This document shows positions 1 to 13,648 of a stretch of DNA of 64,000 nt, in pieces. The number at the start of each line of letters is the position of its first letter. Position 1 is the first letter of the stretch. Source of the stretch: Mytilus edulis (Eukaryota > Mollusca > Bivalvia > Mytilida > Mytilidae). Location: NCBI RefSeq assembly GCF_963676685.1, contig NC_092346.1:73299821-73363820 (forward strand), written 5' to 3'. The translations under genes were made by a program, and so were the position numbers. The notes beneath the pieces are model-generated. The model did no database searches. It saw nothing but the letters and a program-made list of their open reading frames with translations, and was not told the DNA's origin.

Positions 1-2150
1 TACAAAACTAGCGGCCCAGTTGGAATCAACTTCTGTCATAATATGTTATTTTCAACAGTTTTTTTGGTTTTAAAAATGCATCAAATCCTCTTTTTTTTAA
101 CGACCGTGGCCACTGAAATAGTTAATTGAATATATTAAAGTAAACAAAATAAAAAGTTTGTCATGACCATCTTTGTAAATAAAAATCTAATTTTAGTCTA
201 TAGTAGTTATCAATTATACAATCAATTGCCAAACGAAGCCAATATACTATAGAACTGATTTTTCTTCTTCTTATTCTTCTGATTCAACCAGACCATAACT
301 TTTATTATTCTAACATTTGCGTATGATATTTGGCATGCAAATGGAATATCATAAACAGTGTGTCACATATCATCTTGATCTGCATGTGCCCTTGCTTTTG
401 CTTCAAGGAGCGTACATTGTTTATCCTTTTGTGTATGCTTTTGATATATAGCACATCAAAATGATGCGTAACATACCACTGAAGATCACGTTTGACTTTG
501 CTACGGGATTTGTATATATTCATCCCGAAACCATGTATAATCTTGCTTGCCATTTCAAGAACTTGAAAGTACATTTACAGGTTTGCATATTATATAAGCA
601 ATTGTGAATTTTACCGTACATATTTTAAAAAACGTTGACGTCAATATCTTGATTTTTGCGTACCATAGATAAGTAGCAATAATTGTTTGTGTGCTATTCA
701 ACCCCCTTATATCATTAATTTTACAACAACGAAAAGACTTAACATTCCCAACCATTACACACGCATATGCGTTTTATTTTTATTTTCCATGCTCCAGAAG
801 GGTAGGCACACCACTCCATATGTGACACCTGTAACTTAGTTTATGAGTAGTATGTGATATCTTAATTTTGCTATTATTATTATTGGTTAGAACCCTTCAA
901 CTAAGATAAGTCGGGTAGGACTGATACACGAACTTCTAAAATTTAATTTGAAAAAATGATACTAAGTATAGAAAATATCTCTATGCTAGCCTCTACGATG
1001 TAATGTCATTGGGAGGGGTACTATTCGCATCAGATCGTTTTTTGTAAATTACCAGGAAAGGTCATTATAAAAAAAATACCTCAACTTGTCAAATACCTGT
1101 TTTACCACACAGAATCATTGCTCAATGAGTCGTTGAATAACAAAGACCAAAACGGAAATTATATCCAAAATAATTTACATATATAAACTTATATAGTTCA
1201 AACTAAAATTGATTTGATAAACCCCTGAGTCAGTCATTATGAATTGCACTCTTGTGGTAGGTTATTGTTAGGTGAGCGATAAGCCACATTTGATGTCATT
1301 ATAAAGAGCCTGTAGTTATTCCATTTGTGTGAACATGCATTCTTATTATGGTTAATGTAATTTATTTATGTAAATTCATTGTAAACATGCAATCATACTG
1401 GTTGTTAATTAAGTTTACCGAATTACTAATTTTTTTTGATTTTACATATTATTTTTTTTTCGATATTATGATTCATAAAAACTACAATGGTTTGTGTTAG
1501 TTTAATGTATCACAGTTAAAACTGATAAGATTATTATATGTCTTCTACAATACGAACAAAACTAGTTTGCAATGGTTACTCGTTACAAGAATTGAAAGAT
1601 ATGCAGAAATTGTTTACTGTTTGTTACTGTTCCTCTTTCCAAATATCATTGCAAACTGATAACGTGTTTTTCCTTTCTGGAAATTCCTAATGATAAAAAT
1701 GAAGGTTTTGCACATCATTTCAATAGATCCCCCGTCTCCTCCTTTGGAAAATTTATGAAAAGAGAAGGTTTTTGTGAATCGTAAAACAGTTTATTCTATA
1801 ATCATAATAAAGTCGATAAAGTTAACAGTATACACACCTTTTAGAATGTCTCTCGTCTAACACTAAGACATTACCTCATTCTTATGCAAGCTTTTATTAT
1901 AAGCTAATTATGTAGCCCTAAATCATAAACGAATATGGATGTTTGAAATGCAAATACAAAGTACTCCAGCACAAAGGTTACGCAAGGAACATCTGCAGCT
2001 CATAAACAGGGCAAAATGTTATGTCTTAAGGTGAAAAAAAGCATGAAAAATTCTTACATCAAATAAAAAACCCTTGGGTAATTTATTATCTTGTATGTAA
2101 TTTAATAGTGAAATCTGTATTGGTATGAGACTCTCTTACACATTAAGGTG
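1..2150. other. gene-free AT-rich flank
   Basis: No ORF here has a recognisable domain, splice-bounded structure or codon bias. The short ORFs at 305-755 on the minus strand look like chance openings in AT-rich DNA. I see no RNA gene. Confidence 0.5.
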
Positions 2151-2345
2151 TCCTAGATATACAGAAGATGTGGTATGAGTGCGAATGAGACGACTCTACA
2201 TCAAATTCACAATTTGTAAAAGTAAACCATTATAGGTCAAAGTACTGTCTTCAACACGGAGCCTTGGATCACACCGAACAGCAAGCTGTTAAGGTCCCCT
2301 AACATAACTTGTGTAAAACAATTTAAACGGTCTTATCTCTGTCTA
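2151..2345 (+). repeat. dispersed repeat family A (SINE-like)
   Basis: Begins near the core gatgtggtatgagtgc and carries the submotifs tgagacgactctacatc, cattataggtcaaagtac and ggagccttggatcacaccg. The same ordered submotifs recur at 31.93, 32.79, 41.70, 49.49 and 59.16 kb, so it is an interspersed family. I recognise it as common in mussel sequences. Confidence 0.75.
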
Positions 2346-2839
2346 TTTCTGCGGACAGTTTATGATAAACAATTCAAATTTCCTGGTCAAGTTCTTATAT
2401 TTCCCCCAATGTGATCGAAATGTTATCTTTTTGTACTGAGAGTAGTAGAGGCTTAACAGAAGATGGAGATCTTACATCTGTTATCTTTTGTGATACCCTG
2501 GACTTATTAAATTGGTACCCGTGTCATCTTTTGTACTGCTTACGTTTTCAGCTTTTTACCCCACATACTTATCTATTGCTTCCCACTCTGTATCTTTCCC
2601 CTCTTACGCCGTTGAATAACCACCTTCATCATTGTGCTGTATTTCTCCTAGATCTAACTCATCTTAACTCCATTTAGAGGTTAATTAAAAGTTGGTGTTC
2701 AGATAGTTTAGCCACGATGTTGGTCTGGAATACTGCTCTCGTCTGCCCTTTCATCTACAACGTGTGTAGGCGTGAAATCCAGCACAGTCAGATCATATCT
2801 GTTTTCATTAATATAATTCTGGTGAAATGTCATAGAGTC
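2346..2839. other. no gene identified
   Basis: An 88-codon ORF at 2411-2677 starts on GTG and has no domain, splice support or compositional signature. I treat it as a chance ORF. Confidence 0.4.
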
Positions 2840-3053
2840 ATGACTGTCATATACAGCTGCTGTTATCAAATGGTTCGTTTTTATGTATGTTGCATTGGCG
2901 TTTGTTTTTGTTGCACTTCATTGTTTCTGTTGTTTCGTTGTTTCCCTCTTATAGTTGATGTGTTTCTATCGTAACCTGGATTTGTTATCTCTCAATCGAT
3001 TTATACCTTTTGAACAGCAGTTTACTACTGTTGCCTTTATTTACTACTGTATC
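2840..3053 (-). repeat. dispersed repeat family B, reverse copy
   Basis: Reverse complement of the family whose forward head reads aaaggcaacagtagtatacc followed by gctgttcaaaactcataaat. Here it appears as the ctactgttgcctttattta end with the body upstream (tagttgatgtgtttc, aatcgatttata). Forward copies lie at 8.45, 9.64, 23.9 and 53.98 kb. Confidence 0.75.
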
Positions 3054-6000
3054 TTGACCTACTACACTAGATTCGTTTAAAATATGAATCGCAACATTCG
3101 TTCCTACAGGGATGTTTCTCAATCAGTACATCTCATTAGTCTATCATATGATTGTATCGGTCTGTTTGAGCTTTATCTCAAAGAAAGGTATTTGCATTTA
3201 AAAAATGAATACGTCTCAACCTATGGCGATCTCATTTTTTTACTGTATCATATTTTGTGAATCTATTCTATCAAATAGTTTTCCAATACTATATGGATGT
3301 TCTACTATTCTGATCACAGTCCCCTTTGTGTCTGTTTCGAGATGTTTGTTATTTCTGCTGTAGAGTTGATGTACTCCTTTCAGACAGTAAATTGAGAAAG
3401 CCATGAAATGAGGTACATTTCTACGCAGTAGTAGAATAGATTCTCATGATATTTATGGTAATTTACAAAACCATAATCTTCTTAGTGTTTTTACATATTC
3501 TGCTTTCTTTGTCTATAACAATTTCTTCCACGTTTACCAATTTTCCCGAAAATTAATAGAGCTAAAAAAAAAATTTTGGTTTCAATTTTAAATTGTATTT
3601 ACTGATCTTTTAATTATTTAACAAAAATTAAGACTTATATCTTTGAATGTTTTACAACGAACTATAATATCACCAAAATATCCTAATACTGGCTCCCATG
3701 TAATGCCTCGTTGAACGAGCTGAATATCACGTTGAAATGTGGCTGGACGTTGCAATGTGGCTGGACGTTGCAAACAGGCCCATATCCATATTTTAGACAA
3801 GTATGCTCAAATATTTCATATTTTGTAATGAGAGCAGTATTGTTGCAGTGCTCTTCTTTACTTGTAGACTGATAATATTCCAACACAATATCAAGTATCA
3901 AAATATGTCACAACCTGCCGATTATAAAGAACAGTTTTATTTTATGAGTATTGGAAATGAATCTTTGATAGTTCTATCGTTTAACAACCTAAAAGCAATG
4001 TACCAACAAAGACCTCCGTTTTTCTTCGTCACCAACGCTTGCGATGCTGCTAATTTAAAATACTAAGTCTAATGTCTCCAGCATACAACATTTGTTGTTC
4101 AACTCTTCTTGCTGCTGATATCCTAAAAGAGTCCTTTTTATTTTCATCTTGTGTGTTATGTGCTATTTAGGTTCTGTTTGGCAATCACATTTTTGTATTT
4201 TTTTCTACTTATAATTCCTGATTCAGTAGCTTTTTTATTTGTAGAAAATTTGTATCGAAGAAATCCTGATTGGACACACATGCGTTGGAATATAGTAATG
4301 TTTTGGGGATATGTTTATATTATATATGAGCTGCTGAAATTTGTTAACAATCTATCAGAGCTACAGCATTATTGGTGACTTGAATAGGAAGTACTAGCAT
4401 CGTATCAATAAAGTCATTTTCACAAAGTGGGTACATTGGGAAAAAAGGATTAAAAAAGTTTTGACTTGAATATAGGACATCAAATTAATCGTATATCGGC
4501 ATTTAACTGCAAATATTTTTACAAAGTGTAATAAGACGTATTACTTACATGTATAGTTTATAACTAAATTATGATATAACATCTTGTATAATCATATATT
4601 TCAATAAAATGTGACAAGAACACTCGTAATTAGATCAATTAGGATTTGAAAACTGTGAAGTGATGAATATATTTTAGAAGTGAATGTAGTATTACATATA
4701 TAAAAAACATGAACTCAATTTGTAAAACATGATTTAACGAATCCTGAATGATGTCGCACACCACAAATGTCGTAGCATGCTATCATTATTGTTACATCGA
4801 ACAATCCGTAATAATCGATAAAGAACGTAGCGAATTAATCGTGCTAAACGGATTGCAACATATTGGAATGCATTATCTACTAGACATGTATTTCACCTTG
4901 TGATATAGTTTAGTCTTTGCTCTTTGTAGGTGACCATAATTCCTTTCTATACGAACAAAAATAAAGCTGAGAAAAAGCCATCAATTCAAAACGAAGAACT
5001 AATAACTTATTTGTCGTTGAGTATCTTTCGCCGATTGTCTCTTAGTGGTATAAACAACAATATTTCAAATAAATTTAAAAATTAACAAAGTACATCTGAT
5101 TTAAGAAGCATTTATTACCCTTCAACGATGAAAAAAAACCAATAATGTGGTTAAACATTAATATGGTTAAATTATCATTTATGTCAATGTCACATAATTA
5201 CAAATAATTTTTTAAGACATTTCCGTCTATAGATTACACTTTTTTATAACACTATATTCTAAATTTAGCTGTTCGTCGATTAAAAAACTAAATTAATTGA
5301 TATCAAAAGATTAGGGACAAATACACCTGGGAAAACAGTCCAATGAAATTTTAGAAATAGACTAATATATTACTAAAAATGCGATTCTTTGTCAATACAG
5401 TTGCTAGAAGATTTTTAACGATAACTAAAGAGTTTATAGCTACAAAAAAGACCCCCCCCCTTCCCCCAGTGTCGAGTAGGAACACAAGGTCTATAGTATA
5501 TCATTGATAGATACAAATCTCTGGTATTACTAGAAAAACAATAATGGTTCTTGGTTGGATATAAAAGGGATATTAGAAATTTTATATTACCACCAAAAAG
5601 TATTAATATTTGGAGAGACAAAAAGCACGAAACGGATGAGGATTTAGTGAAGAAACAGTGTCTTTGACATCTTTTTTGTTATGTTCTTACCGCTAAGCGA
5701 AGGAATATTACGTGTTACGCTTGATCGTCCGTCTTTACGTCTTCCAATTTTCGTTTCCACACTTTGACTGAAGTTTGTATTAAACTCGCAGACAGATTTT
5801 GAATTTGGACAGTGAGTCTCTTATCGTTCTACAGTTATGCCCTTTATTACTTGACAATATTATTTCAAATAAACTCATCATAGATACCAGTATTAAAAGG
5901 TGAACGTTCGTTTCCGCACTATAACCTAAGGCAACATGACACGTAAATGCACAATATCAGGAATCTTTATGGTTTTCCCCCCAAGCAATTGGGGCACGTA

Positions 6001-8450
6001 GATCGGCATATGAATATCGATGGGGTGGATGTAAATAACTAGTAAACTTTTGAATATAAAGAAAATTTTATACTAAGTATTCTGTAGGATGCACGTAAAT
6101 ATCAAAAACATGTTGAAACATAGCCTTTAATTGCCTGTTCTCAAAAAAGTTTGATACGAATTTTCTTAATTTTGTTATTACTTAAATTTCCGTTTTATTG
6201 ATATGAAAGTTATAGGGATAACCGAATTTGTTTTTCTGTAGAAGTAATTCAAGTGTTTGTTTCTTAAACGTGAAACATAAGATTACTAGTCACGATGTCA
6301 TGATTATTTTCACTAAGACAAGGAAACTTGAGCGGGGGCATTTGTGTACTAAAGCACACTCTCATTTTATTTCATCATGTTTCAACGTCCAAATCATGAA
6401 ATACATTGACATAGTGTAATAAGAAAAGATCACACGTAGAACTGAATAGGCTGTTTGGTCGTTGACTAAGCTTCAAAATGTCTAACCAAGCATGAAGGCT
6501 TTCTTTCAAATGGTCTGAGAGAATTTGCGTTCAGAAATTGCTATAATGTTACATAGGTAAAATAGTTTTCAAAGTTACGATACTCCCACAGAAATGGTCA
6601 AATCAAAATGACGGTACAGTATGATCAATTAAACATAATAATACAATTCTACTAAGTGTAAAATCGTTCTGTCTAATTTTACAGTCTATTAAAAGTTTGG
6701 CTGAAAATTTCCTTGTGTTACAAATCTTGTATACTGTCCCCTTCCCCTCCAAAAAAAAAAATGATCACGCAACTAAACTAAGCATGGAAGTTTTCTGCCA
6801 AATGATTAATAGCATTTGCCTTCAAATGTTATTTATTTTTTCCATTTGATAAGGGTTTGAAGTTTTCCTTTGATATTTTTGTTATTTTACTTTTAATCAC
6901 GTTACAATAATGAAAACAGAGCTGATTAAATCCCTCTGCGAAATCAAAATGACGGTATTGTTATAGTATGTTCGCACCATGATGGACAAACCTCTAAAAA
7001 ATCAACATGCGGTCATAGGTTTTCTGTGATTCATTTTGTATTATTTTATTTTTCATAATATGTAACGGTCTTGCCTATCATTTGTCCTCAAAACTGGGTG
7101 TTCATTTCATTTGTAGAGCAGAAACTGCATACACTTCTGGAGCAATCGATTTACCGTCGCTCTTCTTTTTGCTAACATTTTACTTTTCGGTGGGATATTT
7201 TTGGAACGTTATTAATTTTGTCTTCTGACCATAATGTTATTTTTCCTCCCTCGAATTATGGTCTTTGCTTTTCTACTTAGTATTTCAAGTCCTTCTATAA
7301 CAGAAATCCTGACTTTTCATGACAAATGCACATGTTGATTGTATAATGTATTATTTTAAGCAGTTAATCATATACATCTTAATATCTATCAAGTTATTTA
7401 TCAAAGGTACATAGTGCAATACAAATAACTTCGGAATTTTAGTATTAGAATAAATTTGAGACAGACATCAAATGCCACAATCCGTAGATTTTTCAAGAAA
7501 ACAGCAAACTCGTATAATTATTTTCGTACAGTGCAAAACAATAAATTCCAATAGAACCGCAAAGTCATTGACATTCAGTTTGCTTATAGATTTACAACTT
7601 TATAACACTGGATTATGATAAATGTAATGATAATTGAATTAGACAATTTGTGGTCTATGATTACAACATGTTTTAGTCATCATTTACTAATGAGAACATC
7701 TTTCCAGGTATAAGATCGATTCTTGTTATTGTATCATGACGAAACAGACTATTTTAGATTAAAAGGTTAAATTTATATATGTTTATGCATATGAATATAT
7801 TCGGACTCAGTTTATGGAGATAGGCAGCGACAACACCGGCTACACGGTGTCTAGTTTCTTAGATCACTCTTCAAACTACACTATATTTAATAACAGCTTT
7901 CTTTAGTCGGTCGATGAGCTTTTTGATCAGCTTCTTCCAGAGGTGCGTAACAGCACATGATGTATGGTTGCTTTCAGATGGTACGCCTGTGCGGCTAATC
8001 TTCATATCACAATTTTGTAAATGATCACAATGTTATTTGTCATATTATCACATCTCTCTTTTTTTTTAATCTATGATACATACATGTTGTTCATGTCCTT
8101 CTCCTTTGGTCTTTGCTGGATAGCATGTAGCAAAACATTTAGTAATTAAATATAATAGATTTCCCTAAAATAATACGCAAATATACTAATTCCAATTCCA
8201 TCAACAATTTGTCCGGATCTAGGTGATTTGTACACGTTTTCTTTCTTTTCTGTTCTATGGTCAAATATACTTTGTTTACTTAGAAACCTTTCACCCTTCT
8301 TAGTTTAAAAATGGTAAGCACGACCATAATGAAAACATCATCATATTATCTTTCCTATTTCAAAACTATTCATATTTTAAGCACTTTTCGTCAGGGTTGG
8401 TACCTGGATCACTCAATATATCTATACATATGTCTGTAATGAAATGTAAT
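3054..8450. other. gene-poor AT-rich stretch
   Basis: No supportable gene. ORFs at 3803-4066 and 4151-4378 are hydrophobic or low-complexity without family resemblance. There is a small 18-bp direct duplication near 3740-3775 (gtggctggacgttgcaat) and a C homopolymer at about 5453. No palindromic element or RNA gene was recognised. Confidence 0.4.
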
Positions 8451-8451
8451 G

Positions 8452-8586
8452 AATAAAGGCAACAGTAGTATACCGCTGTTCAAAACTCATTAATCCAAGG
8501 ACAAAAAACAAAATCGGGGTAACAAACTAAAAACTGAGGAAAACGCTTAAATATAAGAGAACAACGACACAACATTAAAATGTAAC

Positions 8587-8643
<57 letters not shown>

Positions 8644-8905
8644 CGGACTAAGCATTAGACAAAATCCTATGAGAGTAACAAATATAACATCAGAACCAAA
8701 TACATGAATTTGGGATAGATAAGTACCGTGACACGTCTTATAGTAATGTGAATTCACACTAAAAAATAAGAGAAAACAAACGAAACAACGGAAACACAAC
8801 GTTAAAATGTAACACACACAGAAACGAACTATAATATAACAATGGCCATATTCCTGACTTGGTACAGGACATTTTTTAAAGGAAAAAATGTATTATTCAT
8901 GTTGT
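8452..8905 (+). repeat. dispersed repeat family B, long forward copy
   Basis: Starts with ataaaggcaacagtagtata and runs through ggggtaacaaactaaaa, ataagagaacaacgacac, a CA-repeat expansion, gaaacggactaagcattag, aatacatgaatttggg and ttcctgacttggtacagg. It is collinear with 53,980-54,410, which lacks the expanded CA tract. Confidence 0.8.
8586..8639. repeat. (AC)n microsatellite inside family B
   Basis: About 25 uninterrupted AC dinucleotides. The collinear family B copy at 54.1 kb has only a short acacac run here, so the microsatellite grew after insertion. The CVCVCV minus-strand ORF over it is an artefact. Confidence 0.95.
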
Positions 8906-9635
8906 ATAGCCATATTTGCGAATGAACCTCTTTAAAAGGTTTTCAAAAAGATGAAAATATTAAACACTGTAGGAATTTGGTGCTTCCGAAGTGTTTTTGA
9001 TTCGCATCACGGTGCGGAGCTATTAGTTTCAGTAGACATACACGCCATCTTGAAATTATTACTGATCACTGATTGGTTACTTTATGATGCGGCTGAGAAT
9101 CAGCAACAGCCATTGGTTTAAATTAGATAAAGAATTACAGGCTTTTCTCGTTCAGGATAAGCCATTTAAAGCCGGAAAATGAACTATGTGTATATCAGTT
9201 CCGACCGACTGTCATTAATTCATGTTCGTTTTATTATGCATATATTGCATATTGAAATTCAATATTGAAATACAAATTATCAATACACGTTTATTTGCTC
9301 AATCTGCAATATGCACGATTTGTTTTGCTAAACAATGTTCCTATACATCGTTTTCAAAAAAAGCATTATCTGTATTTTATCTAGGCACACCTCCAGAGAG
9401 GCACACCCATAACGCACACTCTTAAAGTAAATCCATTTTATATCAATCAACTATCTAAAAATACCACAACACACATATTACATAAAATTATGATAGAGCG
9501 AAGCAGTTCACAGCTTTTAAGAAAGCTAAAACTTGTACTGGATTTACATTCACCACGTACGCACAACCCAATAATTCGAAAGCCACTTATTATATGATGT
9601 AGAAATACCTATATACATGACTACCTAGATGACCA
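8906..9635. other. no gene identified
   Basis: Mixed sequence with no domain-bearing ORF. A 67-codon ORF at 9222-9425 has no recognisable features. Confidence 0.4.
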
Positions 9636-9800
9636 ATGAAGGCAATCGTAGTATACCGCTGTTCGAAAGTCATAAATCGATTGAGACAAAAACAAATCCG
9701 GGTTACAAACTAAAACTTAGAGAAACGCATCAAATATAAGAGAAAAAAAATGAAACAACAATAACACGGAAGAGAACAAAACAACTAAAACAGACATACA
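9636..9800 (+). repeat. dispersed repeat family B, partial
   Basis: Head (ggcaatcgtagtataccgct), then aatcgattgagacaaaaac, gggttacaaactaaaac and aacgcatcaaatataagag, matching family B. It diverges after about 9800. Confidence 0.75.
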
Positions 9801-12590
9801 ATGAGATAGTAAAATTCATCTGAGGTCAACTTTGCCTGAGGGTATTAGAACCTAAGCTCCTTAATAATATTGACACGGACCATAATCATCATCATCATCT
9901 TCACAGAATAAGATGATCTCCCAGTCTTTCATTCTTCTTCTTTTCATTTATGTTTTTTATACTATCAAATTCCTTTTCTCGGTTTATTATCCTCATTATT
10001 ATTATCATTATTATATTAAGGTTTAAATGGTATCATGGAGATAAATATGATTAAAATAAATAGAATAGATAAATAAACAAATATTTATTTGAAGAAGATA
10101 ATTGCGTTTGTTTTTGGCTTCAGAAGATATAGTAGTTTTTCCTCATATGTAGCTGAACGTAAATTATAATTGTGATTATTGGTAAAATGAAAGTGTTCTT
10201 GTAAATAGTAAGGAATACTTTCAATTGGTGATTTAAAGTTTATGGTTGCTAACTATTTACACAAACAACTTTGATTTAAATGTGTCTCATCCATTTTCTT
10301 AAATTTATTTTTAATTTGACTTCGACATAATTGAACCAAGTTAACTGATTATATCGATTAATGTTTCATTATTCCGTTCTTGTTACTGTTTAGGGGGGGG
10401 GGGGCAACTAAGATGGTAGAAAAAGAATCTAATGGAACAATATATTGTAAAAGGCTGAAAGACTAATATGTTTTATTTTTTTTATTGTTGCATCCTGTAA
10501 TCTTTCTTTTCTAAATGGATTATATGCATCCTACACTCACCACCATTTTCTCCTCAGTACACAATGATTTACGTACTGAAGACAAACTGTTCCCCACATA
10601 ATTCATTTAAGAACATCATTCTGAACAAATTTTATCATCGTTGGTGCTCCAAAGTACTATCATAAATAACCTTAAAAGTGTTGCATGTTAAATAAATTCA
10701 TTAGGAAAGGTAAATAAACACATTAATTGACAAATAGGTCATGAATATAATGATTTTTATAATTCTATTGATATTTCAAAGCGTTTATACAGGCATTCAC
10801 TGCATACTAACAATGTGCACACGATCATCACTTTTACAACTGTATAAAATTACAAAAAGAAGCATTCAAGTCTGATTGTTGCATGTATTTGTTCCACCTT
10901 TTTTCCCCTGTGCATGATTGTAGTGACATTGTTATAAGAAGCAAGTGCAGTCATGATTGATGTTTTTTCATTAAAAAATAAAGAAATACAATTTGATTTT
11001 ATTTTCAATTCATTCTTAATAATAGTATGGACCGGATTCTGTCATGTATTGCTATATTATTCAGGGTTAGAACAAACTAAACGAAATTTCTAATAGTATG
11101 GCTCTGCAAAGTAGAGCAACAATAATGAAGCTCTTATACATTTTGACTACGAATAGTATGTATATACTATTTAACTTAAATCATTATTTCAGTTCATTCT
11201 AGTGCGTTTTAAGTTTTTTTACACAAATCGTTAATTTTGACTTATTGAATGATTTTAACTGTGATAGATGAACATCCTACAGGTGGATTCGGTTTTTTAA
11301 ATTTAATTGACAATTACACATTGGCTACATGCGTGTTTGCATAAAAGTGGTAGTCTTCAATTATTGAATGCATTAAAACACAAAAGGGTTATTCAAAATT
11401 AAATTGATCATGCCACAAACCAGAGAAAATAACTATTACACAATTTACAATTAAAATAAAAAATAGACAAAACATAATGAATATATAATAATCATATACT
11501 CCTGCAAACATTTTATTTCAATTTTCTCGGTAAAAAATATGTATCAAAAGTTGCAAAAACCTGTATATTCAAATAATTTCACTTCGAGGAGAGACAATGC
11601 TAAGAGTAGCTGATATTCGTTCTTACTAAACTTATTAAACATGTTAAAAGATAATTATGACATATCAGAAATGCAATCTTAAGAGGTTCATAAAACAGAA
11701 AGAATGATTACAAAGATGATATATGGTCCATTACAATTAATTTCCATCTTATATGATATAACTACACATAACAACGAATTAGATTGAGAAACAAAATATA
11801 TAATCTGTCTTCTGATTATATAAGTAGTGAGTAATCAAATGTAACCTGCCCTGTTTCATGATAAATCATAATGTCAGGGTAATTTGAATTTCATTTTGAA
11901 CAAGAAAAAATGTTAGTCCTATAATACAATGCTAGTTACTAAAGAATGTTATATGACTGATTCAAACATATACTTTTATTCAATTTATTTAATAATGCAC
12001 TTTGGCTTTGTTTGCTTCGTACCGTTCTGACGAGTCAAGCCATTTCCAGCAGATTTGTGCAAATACCACTGTCAAATGTTAGGGGTGTCGAAGGTGTTTG
12101 AACGCTTTCAAACATGTTTAACTCAGTTACATTCTATATGTACCAGTCAAAAGCAAGTCATTGGTCTTGTCTGTCATATGTGTTATCGTTTATTGTTTAG
12201 TCATGATTTTAACCACTCATTTTGAAAACCATTTAAATTATAGTATACACTTTGATTTTATTCGTTTTGAATTGATTCACATTTTGTAATTTTTATCATT
12301 GTTGCAGACCATACCGAAGTCTATAATAGTTGCATAAACCACTTCATTTTTGGTAATCCCCTTGGAAGTTTCATTTTAATTGTTGTTTGTCTTAAGTTTG
12401 TATGACTCTTGGTTTATTATCCCATTGTATTTTTTTTTCGCAAGGGAGGGGTACATATTTAAGAAATGAATACAGACCATTTTAGTACACAGTATACTAG
12501 TTATAATCATTTCTTTAAAAAACTTAGCACTCTTAAAAATAATCTCATCATAGATAAATAAAACATAAAACGAAAAACAAAATTAACTCG
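9801..12590. other. gene-free AT-rich stretch
   Basis: No gene. Contains a short ATC microsatellite near 9886-9900 and a G homopolymer at about 10393-10404. The part from about 12,000 to 12,450 shares cgagtcaagccattt and caaacatgttta with 47.45-47.56 kb and is a degraded dispersed repeat. Confidence 0.4.
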
Positions 12591-13367
12591 TATTTTTTTC
12601 TTTCTAGAAAATTAAGGTTAAATTCAACATATTACTGTAACTATGCGTTTCGTAATTCGGATTAAGAAATGCGGTAATTAGACAACCCAGATATATTCTT
12701 TGCTCTATATAACGAAACAGTATACAATGCTTCTCCCAATCACCATTGCTATGTAATGCATATCGACATTATCTTTTTACGTCGAATGCAAACAAAAACA
12801 AAATTTTTGCAAGCCTAAACACATTAAACAAAGACGTAAGAAAGTCATAAAGAAATAACATTTGGTAGATAGTTGTCTGATTGGAATTTACACCACATCT
12901 CATTGTTTAATGTAGATCATTGTTCAACTAATGGTGTACAAAATAAGATTCTAATGTGACGTGCTTCTTTCGCTTTGTGAACAAATCCATGCTCTAAATC
13001 CAATAAAATTTGTTTGCACATTCGTATATTGACTACTGCAGAAAAATGAATTTTATTAAATTGGCATGCATATAATATATTTCATTAACTTAAAACACTT
13101 CTATACTTTTAAATGATGCACATGTTGTTACTAATTCATTTATTATGATTGTAATGTGTTGCATTCCAAAATTGACATATTTGACCTAGATACGACACCC
13201 GTTCATGTTGGCTGTTCAAACTCCCCCCTCTGAAAAATCACAGTGCCAGTCCAGTCATTTGCTTCTTTACAAACAAACAATGGAGATTCATGGAATAGCC
13301 TTCACAAACGATCTACACTTATACACATCGGACATAGAAATTACCTTAATTGTCCTAATCAGAATCA

Positions 13368-13529
13368 AAATAATTGATGCAAGCTTTACTTTATTGTAGT
13401 TTTTTTAACATGGGTAGGCATTATATTCGTGTTCATTTAGCTCTGACTATCGCTCGGGCAAGAATAATCACGAATATAATGCCTATCCATGTTAAAACTA
13501 CAATAAAGTATAGCTTGAATCAATTATTT
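13368..13529. mobile_element. palindromic MITE-like element
   Basis: Two arms of about 60 bp are near-perfect inverted repeats: aaataattgat ... ctttactttattgtag ... gcattatattcgtg on the left, with the complementary order on the right ending atcaattattt. The short core includes cgctcgggc. It is absent from the corresponding place in segmental copy 2 (near 18,290), which supports a true insertion. No ORF is encoded. Confidence 0.75.
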
Positions 13530-13648
13530 CTTAAATATTATTCATACACATGCAGATTACATTTACTATAAAATTTAATGAACAATATATGGACTGTACG
13601 ATGGAAGACTTTTTTTACTCATTTTAAGATCTGTTTGTCCCGATTGTC

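Noticed and set aside
3740..3775. 18-bp tandem duplication gtggctggacgttgcaat
   Set aside because: Two units only, no context suggesting function.
8575..8817. ORF with poly-(CV) stretch on the minus strand
   Set aside because: Translation of the AC microsatellite inside repeat family B.
9222..9425. Short ORF in a unique stretch
   Set aside because: No features beyond length.
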